Source of the DNA: Alphaproteobacteria bacterium | Lineage (GTDB): Bacteria > Pseudomonadota > Alphaproteobacteria > Rhizobiales > Devosiaceae | Assembly: GCA_018828145.1 (NCBI GenBank) | Contig: JAHJWO010000050.1 | Span: 1-64,000, forward strand | Length of the DNA: 64,000 nucleotides | Direction of reading: 5' to 3' | Shown: one piece after another, positions 51,403-61,000 of the stretch | How positions within the stretch are numbered: position 1 is the first letter of the stretch | How the letters are laid out: each line of letters opens with the position of its first letter | The notes under the pieces: model-generated | What the model saw: the letters and a program-made list of their open reading frames with translations, nothing else | Told to the model about the DNA's origin: nothing | Databases searched by the model: none | Translations under genes and position numbers: made by a program

Positions 51403-52410
51403 ATGCAGGACATCAAAGAAGGGCAACTGCTGCCCATCCACTTCGACTTGCCGCGGCATGTCATTCCGCTCCGCACGTTTGTAGAGACTGCGGAAAGCGC
51501 AGGCCGGATCGCCGAAGTGATCAACCAGGAACTGTTCGGCGGCACGTTCACGCTCGAAGTCGTCATCATCCCCCCGGAGGAAGGCACCTTCCTCGCCAAG
51601 CTTGGCATCGTCGTGACAGTTGTGGGAATTTGGGTCGCCCAGCAGATAGTAGCCGGCCCGCTGGGTGATTTAGGATCTGGGGTGTTTGCGGAAATCGTTT
51701 CGAAGGACGCATCGGATGTCGGACGGGAGATGGTGCAAGGCGTCCGCTCCGCGTTTGACGAGCTCATGTCGTCCTCGGAAAACCAGGAGGCGAAGTGTCA
51801 GGCTGCATCGGTCGTGACTGTGGCGGCGGTGAAATGGATACTGCAGGAGGACAACGAGGAGATCGAGGAGCTTCCCGTTGCCCCTGTCTTGCGCGTGGCC
51901 CTAATAGCCAAGCGTCGCTTCTATGAAGCCTGCCAGGCGGTCCACGACCTGAAGGGCGTCGGCTTCAGCCGGCAGCCGACTTTTCCAATCAGACGCGGCG
52001 ACTTCCAGCGCCTCAGCCAGATACCCGAGGCCTCGGACGACGACGAGTGGCATGTCGCTATCGAGAACATCACCGGCACGTCTCCTAACTGGAACCGGAA
52101 TGACACGGCCCGTAACTGGAAGGGCGTGGACCAGGACGGCCATGCCCGTTACTTCGTGATACGTGACGAACATTTCTGGGATATGGTGTTCCGTGGCCAG
52201 GTAAGTCCGCGGATCGCCGACAGCATGTGTGTGCAATGGGCGTACAAACTGGGTCCCAAGCGCCGCAAGAACCACATCGTCTTGCGCGTCCTGCAGTTCA
52301 ATGGCGTTGAGGTCTCGGAGGAAATGACGGATCGCGAGCTGCGGCCGTTTCTCGACAGCTTCCAGCGCGTGCAGGACGACGAGCCGTCCTTCTTCGACGA
52401 CCCGCGATAG
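51403..52410 (+). CDS. hypothetical protein with one membrane segment, 335 aa
   Basis: Not recognised. ATG 51403 (MQDIKEGQLL) follows GGGGGCGC and is chosen over 51352 because the sequence before it looks non-coding. A hydrophobic segment lies at residues 63-83 (FLAKLGIVVTVVGIWVAQQI). The remaining part is soluble, mixed alpha/beta, with Trp-rich patches (NWNRNDTARNWKGVDQDGHA, HFWDMVFRGQVSP) and no clear catalytic motif. It might be a membrane-tethered effector of the kind found near mobile DNA, but there is no positive evidence for this. Confidence 0.7.
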   Translation: MQDIKEGQLLPIHFDLPRHVIPLRTFVETAESAGRIAEVINQELFGGTFTLEVVIIPPEEGTFLAKLGIVVTVVGIWVAQQIVAGPLGDLGSGVFAEIVSKDASDVGREMVQGVRSAFDELMSSSENQEAKCQAASVVTVAAVKWILQEDNEEIEELPVAPVLRVALIAKRRFYEACQAVHDLKGVGFSRQPTFPIRRGDFQRLSQIPEASDDDEWHVAIENITGTSPNWNRNDTARNWKGVDQDGHARYFVIRDEHFWDMVFRGQVSPRIADSMCVQWAYKLGPKRRKNHIVLRVLQFNGVEVSEEMTDRELRPFLDSFQRVQDDEPSFFDDPR

Positions 52411-52593
52411 CCCGCCGCCACTACGGCCGTGCAGGTCCGCGTTCTTCGTTCGCTTGACCTCGAAGATCGCATTACACTGAGCTTTGGCTGTCGTGGCCGG
52501 ACAGCGGCCGGTCCGGAAGCCGACCCAAAATCAGCCCAGAAGAGTCAACTTCCGGTGGCATCAGGCTCCCGCAACCAACGCAAGCCGTGACGT

Positions 52594-52625
52594 AAGGAAG
52601 CGCTCGAAAGAGCGCTTCCTTTTTT
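52594..52625 (+). terminator. strong rho-independent terminator
   Basis: AAGGAAGCGCTC-GAAA-GAGCGCTTCCTT is a 12-bp perfect stem with a GAAA loop, followed by TTTTC. It lies 184 bp after the hypothetical gene and protects the response-regulator promoter from read-through. The 180 bases before it contain no gene that I recognise. Confidence 0.9.
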
Positions 52626-52755
52626 CTGTTTGGGCATTCAATTCGTCCTCGAAGCGGCGGTGGTCCTTGACTGCGAGGAGCTGGCCTATCGCGCGCAGCG
52701 CCGTGTCGCTATCTCTCTGAACCCCAGTAGTTTACCAGTTCTGCAATATATTGAC

Positions 52756-52798
52756 TTGGCGTTTCCAGTAAGCTGCGCATAATGACTGGCAGGAGGGG
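52756..52798 (+). promoter_or_regulatory. promoter and ribosome-binding site of the response regulator
   Basis: TTGGCG (52756-52761) and CATAAT (52778-52783) are 16 bp apart, a moderate sigma-70-like match. AGGAGGGG ends at 52798, just before ATG 52802, giving strong initiation. Confidence 0.5.
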
Positions 52799-52801
52799 AA
52801 T

Positions 52802-53449
52802 ATGCAGCCACAAGTCGCAGAGCGTCCAGTCAGTCTTGCTTTCGTCGACGACCATCCCGCCGTACTCGCGGGAATGACCTCGATATTTTCTGCCGAGGAT
52901 GATTTCATGGTTGTCGGTCAGGGTGCATCCGCCGAGGACGCGATCGCCCTAGCAGCCACGCACCGGCCGGATGTGATGTTCCTCGATCTCAGCATGCCGG
53001 GCGATGTCGTGGGGGCAATTCGCGTTATCACCAACACCTTCCGGCCGACCAAGGTCGTCATACTCACCGCATATTCCAGCGTGCAATCGGCCATCAAGGT
53101 GCTGGATGCTGGAGCGATGGGCTTCGTGCTCAAGGGCAATAGCTTCGACGATCTGTTTGAAGCAGTTCAGTCCGTCCTGCGTGACGAGGTGTATGTAACA
53201 CGGAAGTATTTTGCCGAAGTGATGGCGCTGCTGCGCAACAAGTCTGAGACCCCTGAATCTCCCAGGCTCAATGTGCGCGAAATTCAGATCATCAAGCACC
53301 TGGCCAACGCCAGGACCAACCGGGAAATTGCACAGGCGCTGTCGGTCAACGAGCAGACGGTCAAGAATTACATGTCCGGACTGATGACCAAGCTGAAGGC
53401 CCGCAACCGCGTTGAAGTGGTCATTGCGGCGGAAAAATACATCAACTGA
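52802..53449 (+). CDS. NarL/FixJ-type response regulator
   Basis: 215 residues. The receiver domain has D16-D17, the phospho-acceptor D62 (MFLDLSMPG), Thr in VILTAYSS and Lys in FVLKGNS. The LuxR-type helix-turn-helix is at the C-terminus (LNVREIQIIKHLANARTNRE, IAQALSVNEQTVKNYMSGLM). Its stop codon is directly next to the stop of the histidine kinase gene on the other strand, so the two genes are convergent rather than co-transcribed. It is the likely partner of that kinase and may act on the CAAAGTAC repeats. Confidence 0.93.
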   Translation: MQPQVAERPVSLAFVDDHPAVLAGMTSIFSAEDDFMVVGQGASAEDAIALAATHRPDVMFLDLSMPGDVVGAIRVITNTFRPTKVVILTAYSSVQSAIKVLDAGAMGFVLKGNSFDDLFEAVQSVLRDEVYVTRKYFAEVMALLRNKSETPESPRLNVREIQIIKHLANARTNREIAQALSVNEQTVKNYMSGLMTKLKARNRVEVVIAAEKYIN

Positions 53450-54847
53450 TCACGGCCAGTTGGTGGCCTCGGCGCCGACAAGAGGAATGGTTGCCCGGAT
53501 CAAGGTGCCGCCTCCATCGGGCGCCTTGATCTCCAGTGTGCCACCCACGGCGTTGATGCGGTTGGACATGCCCAGCAGGCCCAGACCCCGCCGATCCTCA
53601 CTCTCGAGCCTGGTCTGATCGATACCCGGTCCGGTGTCGGACACTTCCAGTTCGATCGCCTCACTGGTGGCTCGCGCTGAAACCAGCTGGTCGGCCCCTG
53701 CGGCATATCGGGCAGAGTTGTTCAGCGCCTCCTGCACCACGCGATAGAGACAGGTCTTGATCAGGTGGGAGGTGTGTGCCGGCAGGGCGTGATGTCGATA
53801 GACCACGCTGCATCCGGTCAGCGCTTCGTGGCGGGAAATGGCCAGCTCGAGCGTGCTCTCGAGCGTCAAATCGACCAGTTCGGGCAGCACGAGGCCCGCC
53901 GATATGCTGCGGAGCTCTTCCAGTGCTTCCGTATTGAGGGCAACCAGGCCCTCGAGGCTGTTGCGCAGCTTGGCTTCGACCTGTGCGGGGTCCTTCCACT
54001 CATCCTTGCGGGCCCGCGTCTTGTTCGACAGCAGGTGTGTCAGCTTGAAGTTGAGCACGCTCAGCAATTGAATGGGCCCGTCGTGCAGATCTGCGCCGAC
54101 ACGGCCGAGCAGTTGCTCGTTGACCTCGGCCGCCTGAAGGCGGGTCTTGTCCGAGGCAATGCGCAGTTGTTCGTTCTGGCGGGCCGACTCCTCGGCGTGG
54201 TGTGCGGCGCGCTGCAGGGCGGTCTGCTGCTGGGTGATGGTCTTGCTGCCACGCAGCACGACCGCATAAAGCGCCCCCATCATGGCCAGCGCCACAACAC
54301 CTACAACCGTCCAGGACCAGACATAGGCTGCCGAAACCGCCTCCTGCAGGCGTGAAGCTTCCTGGTGAAACTCACCGACGGCAGCAACCTCATTGGAGCC
54401 GATGGGATAGAGGGGCACATAGATCTCGATAAAGGGCGTGCTGAGATCGGGGTGGTTGTAGCCGTCTTCGAAGTTGACCACGATCTCACCAGCCGCGGCG
54501 CGGGCAATGCGGCCGGGACCGACGTCCTCGGGGATCAACACTTCGCCGGAGACATAGATGATCGTCCCGTCAGGCTTCCAAAGCTTGACGGAGCGCATGC
54601 CGGCCTCGAACAGGGTGTCAGTGTAGAGGCGGTTGAGCACCGCAATCTGTTCGGGACTGATCTCGCCGGTTTCGGCAATGGCCGTGACGTAGGGCGCGAA
54701 GAAGCTGTCCATGAGGATGGCGCTGGCGAAACCCGAACTGCGCAGCATTCCCGAGCGGATGTTTTCGGCAACCCAAAGACCCAGCAGGCTCATGGCCGTG
54801 ATGGTGACGATCGCGCCGACGATGGTGAATTGCCGGGCCAGGCTCAT
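53450..54847 (-). CDS. NarX/LiaS-type sensor histidine kinase
   Basis: About 465 residues from ATG 54847. Two membrane segments (FTIVGAIVTITAMSLLGLWV near the start and WTVVGVVALAMMGALYAVVL near residue 190) flank an extracytoplasmic sensor region. A linker helix follows, then HisKA_3 with phospho-acceptor DLHDGPIQLL, and the HATPase domain (QEALNNSARYA, DTGPGID, GLGLLGMSNRI). A longer in-frame start at 54943 would place the CAAAGTAC repeats inside the coding part, so 54847 is favoured. It phosphorylates the adjacent NarL-type regulator. Signal unknown; its divergent position to the peroxidase suggests oxidative or matrix cues (inference). Confidence 0.9.
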   Translation of the reverse strand: MSLARQFTIVGAIVTITAMSLLGLWVAENIRSGMLRSSGFASAILMDSFFAPYVTAIAETGEISPEQIAVLNRLYTDTLFEAGMRSVKLWKPDGTIIYVSGEVLIPEDVGPGRIARAAAGEIVVNFEDGYNHPDLSTPFIEIYVPLYPIGSNEVAAVGEFHQEASRLQEAVSAAYVWSWTVVGVVALAMMGALYAVVLRGSKTITQQQTALQRAAHHAEESARQNEQLRIASDKTRLQAAEVNEQLLGRVGADLHDGPIQLLSVLNFKLTHLLSNKTRARKDEWKDPAQVEAKLRNSLEGLVALNTEALEELRSISAGLVLPELVDLTLESTLELAISRHEALTGCSVVYRHHALPAHTSHLIKTCLYRVVQEALNNSARYAAGADQLVSARATSEAIELEVSDTGPGIDQTRLESEDRRGLGLLGMSNRINAVGGTLEIKAPDGGGTLIRATIPLVGAEATNWP

Positions 54848-54901
54848 CTTCTTGATGCTCGACCCGTCGGCAATAGACCTTAGTACTGATGCTGATTGCT
54901 C

Positions 54902-54948
54902 CAAAGTACTCAGACCCCTTCCCTCAAAGTACCGAATGATCAAAGTAC
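54902..54948. repeat. three CAAAGTAC direct repeats, candidate regulator sites
   Basis: Identical 8-mers at 54902, 54925 and 54941, with start-to-start spacing of 23 and 16 bp, lie between the divergent histidine kinase and RTX peroxidase genes. Direct repeats of this kind fit a multimeric NarL-type regulator. Binding is inferred. Confidence 0.6.
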
Positions 54949-55056
54949 CTTCCGATATATGAAATCACCCTTTTCTCCGCCGTAGTAGGTGCCATCACTC
55001 GGACCCCCGCAACTTTGGGTTGTTCGAGCAGTCAGGCAACCAGGGGGAAAAGGCAA

Positions 55057-58000
55057 ATGGTCAATCTGATCAAGAACGATCTGGAGTTTATTCTCAAGCA
55101 GATCAAGATCGCTGAAGCGCATACCGATGCCATCAATGCAGGCGCCGATCCCAGGACGGCCCTCGAGGCCCTGGTATCGAGCCCGCTGCTGCCCCTGGGC
55201 CTGCGCACGGTTGACGGTACGCTGAACAACTTCCAGTCGAACTACGTGACCTCGGGTGCTTCGGACGTGGCCATGACCCGTCTGCTGGACCCGATCTACA
55301 AGACAGCAGAACTGGCAACGGCCCGTCCGGGCATGCCACAGCCGACCGTACCAACCAGCTACAATCAGACCTCCGGCAGCGTCTACGACAGCCAGCCGCG
55401 CGTCATATCCAACCTGGTCGCCGACCAGTCGCTCAACAATCCCGCCGCCATTGCCGGTGCGCTGGCATCGCTGGGCATTACCGGCGCGGCCGCACTTGCC
55501 ATCGTCAATGAAGTCATGACCCTGCAGGCGCAGGTTCGCGCCGCCGAGGCCGCCGTGGCCAGCGCAGCGCAGACGGCGAGCGATGCCCGCAACGCAGCCC
55601 AGGCCGATCTGGATGACGCAGAGGCGGCGCTGCTCGACAGCCAGGCTGATATTGCCGGCCTGGTGCAGGACCAGGTGGAGGCCAGCGACGCCCTTGCCGC
55701 AGCGGTGGCCGCACTCGACGCGGCAATCGCGGCGCGCGGCGGCAACGCCGTGGAGCTGGCAGCTGCCCAGGCGGAGGTGGCGGCCAAGCTCATCGTGGTG
55801 CAGCAGGCGCAGGCCACTGCCGACCAGGCCCAGAGCGCAGAGAATGTGGCCCTCGCCAACCTGACCCTTACGGAAATCGCCCGGAACAATGCGATTGCCA
55901 ACTATTCCAGCAATCCAAGCCAGGCCAATGCCGATGCCCTGGCGGTGGCTGTGCAGAACTACAACGTTTCCCAGACGGCTCATGAAGCCGCCATGCAGGC
56001 CGACGACGCAGCCGACGCCGCCCTGGTCGTGGCACAGGCCGCGCATGTCGCGGCCGTCGACAGCCTGCAGGCCGAATTCAACCAGCAGGTGCAGTTGGAA
56101 GCCAATGTCGATGCAGCCGAAGTCGATGTTGCTACGGCGCAGGCCGACGTGGCTGGCGCGGACGCGGCGCTGGCTGACGCCCAAGCGCTGGTCACCTCGG
56201 CGCAGCAGGCCGTCGACGCGGCACAGGCGGTCTTGGACGACCTGCCGGCCGATGATGCCGCCGCCACCGCGGCCGCCAATGCCGCGGTCGACGCGGCCAA
56301 GGCCGCCGTCCTGGCGGAGGTCACTTCGCATGGCATCGAGATGGACGGCAGCAATGTGTTCATCAAGAACATCGCTGCCGACCTTGGCGATACCGCCTCG
56401 TTCAATGGCTTCATGACCATTTTCGGCCAGTTCTTCGACCATGGCCTCGACCTGACCGCCAAGGGCGGGTCGGGCAGCGTCTATATTCCGCTCAAGGTCG
56501 ACGATCCGCTCTACGTCGAAGGTTCACATACCAATTTCATGGTGCTGACGCGTGCCACCAACGAGCCCGGTGCCGACGGCATCCTCGGCACGGCCGATGA
56601 CGTCCGCGAGCATCGCAACGAAACCACGCCCTGGACCGATCTCAACCAGGTCTACACCTCCAACGCCTCCCACCAGGTTTTCCTGCGGGAATATGTGCTG
56701 GTGGAAGGCCGTCCTGTTGCGACCGGCCATATGCTGGAGGGCAGTGCGGGTGGGCCGCCGACCTGGGCCGACATCAAGAACCAGGCGGCCAATGTCCTCG
56801 GCATTCGCCTCGACGATCTCAATGTGCATTCCGTCCCGGCTATCCTGACGGACCTCTATGGCGAGTTCGTGCGCAGCGGCACCGGCTTCCCGCAGCTTGT
56901 CGCTCCCGAGGCCCCTGGCGGGGTGCTGGTGGGCAATATCGGTGCTCCGGTGAATGCCATGCAGGCAGCGCCTGCGGGGCGTGCCTTCCTCAACGACATC
57001 GCCCACAATGCTGCGCCCGGCAGCTTCACCGTCAGCCAGGGCGCTGGTGGCACGGTCACCGGCGTCAAGACGGCCGACAGCGACAGCGCTACCGGCAATG
57101 CCCAGGCAACGCCCAACATGTTCGGCGGCGTATCCACCTACGACAACGAGCTGCTGGATCGCCACTTCATCGTCGGCGATGGTCGCGGCAACGAAAACAT
57201 AGTCCTGACCGCCGTGCACACCATCTTCCATGGCGAGCACAATCGCCAGGTCGACGAGATCATGCATACATTGATCGAGCAGGGCGACCTGGCCTTCCTC
57301 AATGAGTGGCTGCTGGTCGATGTCACAGCGATGCCGACCAGCCCCCAGGGCCTGGTATGGGACGGCGAACGCCTGTTCCAGGCCGCGCGCTTTTCGACCG
57401 AGATGGTGTACCAGCACCTGGTGTTCGAGGAATTCGTTCGCGCCATCACCCCGCAGATCGACCCCTTCGTATTTTCGAACTCCGTCGAGATCGACGCGGC
57501 CATCTTCGAGGAATTCGCCCAGGTGGTGTACCGCTTCGGCCATTCCATGCTGAACGAGACGGTCGAGACGCTGCATCTGCTGCCCAATGGAACGGCCAGC
57601 GCGGCCGAGCAGGACCTGATGGCGGCCTTCCTCAATCCCGTCATGTTCGATCAGCAGGGGCAGACGGGCACGGAGTATGATGCCCAGGTTGCCGCCGGCG
57701 CCATCCTGCGCGGCATGACACGCCAGGCCGGCAACGAAATCGACGAGTTCATGACCGGTGCGCTGCGCAACAATCTGGTCGGGCTGCCGCTCGACCTGGC
57801 CGCACTCAACATGGCCCGCGCCCGTGAAACCGGCATCCCGTCGCTCAATGAAGCGCGCCGGCAGATTTTCCAGCAGACGAACGACACCTATCTCAAGCCC
57901 TATTCGAGCTGGACCGATTTCGCGCAGAACATCAAGAACCCGCTTTCGGTCGTCAATTTCATCGCCGCCTATGGCCTGCATTCCACCATCCTGGCGGCAG

Positions 58001-61000
58001 ACACGGCAGCGGAAAAGCGCGATGCGGCCTGGGCGCTGGTCTTTGGGGGGCCAGATGCTCCCGCCGACCGCCTCGACTTCCTCAACGCGACCGGCAACTG
58101 GGCTGCGGGCTATGCTGGGCCGAACGATCCGGATGCGAACGGCCTGCTCGGCGGTCTCGAGAATGTCGATTTCTGGATCGGTGGCCTGGCCGAGGCGCTG
58201 ATGCCGTTCGGCGGCATGCTGGGCTCGACCTTTACCTTCGTGTTCGAACTGCAGATCGAAAAGCTGCAGAACGGCGACCGATTCTACTATCTCAGCCGCA
58301 CGCAGGGCATGAACCTGCTGACCGAACTGGAAAGCGACAGCTTTGCCGATGTCATCCACCGCAACACCGACACCGGTGAAACGGGGCTGCATATCAACGG
58401 CGCGGCGTTCCAGACGGCTGACTACATCATCGAGATGGACAAGGCCCGCCAGTATAACCAGGGCCTGGGCAATCAGGATCCGACGCGCGAAGCCGACGTG
58501 ATCTCCGCCATCACCGGCAATGACTCCCTGGTGATCCGGCGCGACCTCGATAATGACGGCGATGCCGACTACCTGCAGTATCTGGGCGGCGAGCACGTCG
58601 TGCTGGGCGGCACCGACGAGGACGACGTCATCGTTGGCGGCGCGGGCGATGACACGCTCTGGGGCGATGGCGGCAATGACACGCTCGAAGGCGGGCTCGG
58701 CGTCGATCACATCCATGGCGGCGAGGGCGACGACATCATCACCGACAGCGGCACCGATATCGGTGCGGCAGACGTGCTCAAGGGTGAAGCCGGCGACGAC
58801 GTGATCAATGGCGGCATGGGCCTCGACCTGGTGTTCGGCGGCTCCGGAAAGGACGTGCTGTCGGGTGGATCGGAGGCCAAGAGCATCTTCGGCGGCACCG
58901 GCGACGATTTCATCCGCTCGCCATCGGGCGGTGGCGGCGTGGTCTATGGCAATGAAGGCAACGACTGGATGGAAGGCCAGGGCAACATGAACACGTTGTC
59001 CGGCGACAACTCCGAGCTGTTCTTCAATTCCCGGATCATCGGCCACGACATCATGCTGTCGGGCGAAAATGACACCGATTTCGATGCCGAATCCGGCGAC
59101 GACATCATGGTGCAGGGCATCGGCATCAATCGAAACAACGGCATGGCCGGGTTCGACTGGGTCAGCTACCAGGGCAATAACTACGCTGCCGATGCCGACA
59201 TGAATGTCAGCATCTTCACGAACCAGCAGAACAATATCCTGCGCGACCGCTACGACCTGGTGGAGGGGCTGTCCGGTTGGGATCACAACGACACGCTGAC
59301 CGGCCGTGAATTCGTCATTGGTGCCTATGACGCCAACGGCAATGCAACGCAGATCGACGCCGATGCGCCGGTGGAGAGCTTCTCCAATGCGCTGCTGGTC
59401 AAGAATATCGCGCTGATCGAGGGTCTGGGCGAACTGGTGGCCCACCTGCAGACCATCACCGTCTACAACCCGAACGACCTCAATGCGGACGGCACGCCCA
59501 AGGCGGGCGCTGTCGGGCTAGAGGCCAAGATGGACACGTCGGACGGCTCGGACATCCTGCTGGGTGGCGGTGGTTCCGATCTGATCCGCGGCATGGCGGG
59601 GAACGACATCATCGATGGCGACAAGCACCTGGAGGTCCACATCGCCATCAATGACAGCAATGGCAATGTGATCGGCACCGCCCTGCGGTTGACCGCACCG
59701 GTGATCGATGCCCAGGGCAACCTGCTCTATGGCGGCCGCTCGCTGGAATCGCTCCTGTTTTCCCGCGATATCCGTCCCAGCCAGCTGGAAGCCGTGCGCG
59801 AGATCGTTGACGGCGGCAAGGCGGGCGATGTCGATACCGCGGTCTACTGGGACGTGCGGGAGAATTATGCCGTCACCCGCAATGCCGATGGCAGCGTGAC
59901 GGTGGAGCATGTCACCGAGACCGCCGGGGCGATCAACCCCGCGTCCGGCCAGAACTACGAGAATGAAGGCATCGATCGGCTGTTCAATATCGAGCGGCTT
60001 CGCTTTGCCGATGGCGATGTTGTGCTTTCGCCGCCCGAGCTGTACCTGCAGCAGACCAGCGGCCAGTATGCCGATGATTTCGACAACAGCGACAATACTG
60101 GAAACTCCGATGGTCCGACCGCCTGGCCGGCCTCGTGGATCGAAGCGGGCGACAGCGGCGGCGCAACAACCGGACAGATACAGATCGATGCCGGCAATTT
60201 TGGTGGGTCAAACCAGCTGCGCCTCGGCGGGACCGGTACCGGCTTTGGCGGCAATAACGGTGCAATGATTACCCGGGCGATGGATCTGTCCGGGGCATCG
60301 ACCGCGACCATCAGCTACTCGGCCAACCCCGACAATGTGGAAGCAGGGGAATGGGTGCGGGTCTCCTTCGCCGCCGACGGGGTCAATTTTGTCGAACTGA
60401 ATATGATTTCAGGAGACGGCACCAACACGACGTACACGCATAATCTGACCGGTCCTTTCGAGGCCGATGCGGCTATCCGCTTCGAGGTCAGTGCGATGTC
60501 AGCCGCCGACGACATCGTTACCATCGACAATCTTTCGATCACCTTCACCGGTGCGCCGCTGAACGACTTCGAAACAACATTCACCGAGGGCGAGCTTGGC
60601 AGGAGCATCGCGTCCAACCCTCTCATCATCGAAGACAGCAACCAGATTTCTTCGGCACGGATCGTTCTGATCGATGCCCAGGCCGGCGATAACCTCAACG
60701 TACCCAATAACCTGCCCGGGAACATCGACAGCCAGATCGACCGGTCCGTCCCGGGTCAGATCACGGTCATCCTGACTGGCGAGGAATCGCTGGCGAATTA
60801 CCAGAGTGCGATCCAGGCGATCACCTTCACCAACAGCTCGCAGGACCCGAGCACGGCTGACCGGACGATCCAGATCACGGTGAGCGACGGTCTGACCGAC
60901 AGTGCCGTGGCAACGACAACAGTCAATGTTGTTGCGGTAGAAGACCCGACCAACGCCCTGAATGACAACGTCATTACCAACGTGGCGCGCGGCACGGCGA

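Noticed and set aside
52500-52625. Structured RNA before the strong hairpin
   Set aside because: The hairpin is a good terminator, but upstream bases form no recognisable tRNA, tmRNA or SRP RNA.
56524-59445. Very long antisense open frame inside the RTX peroxidase gene
   Set aside because: It mirrors the repeat-rich codon pattern of the sense gene and has no domain.
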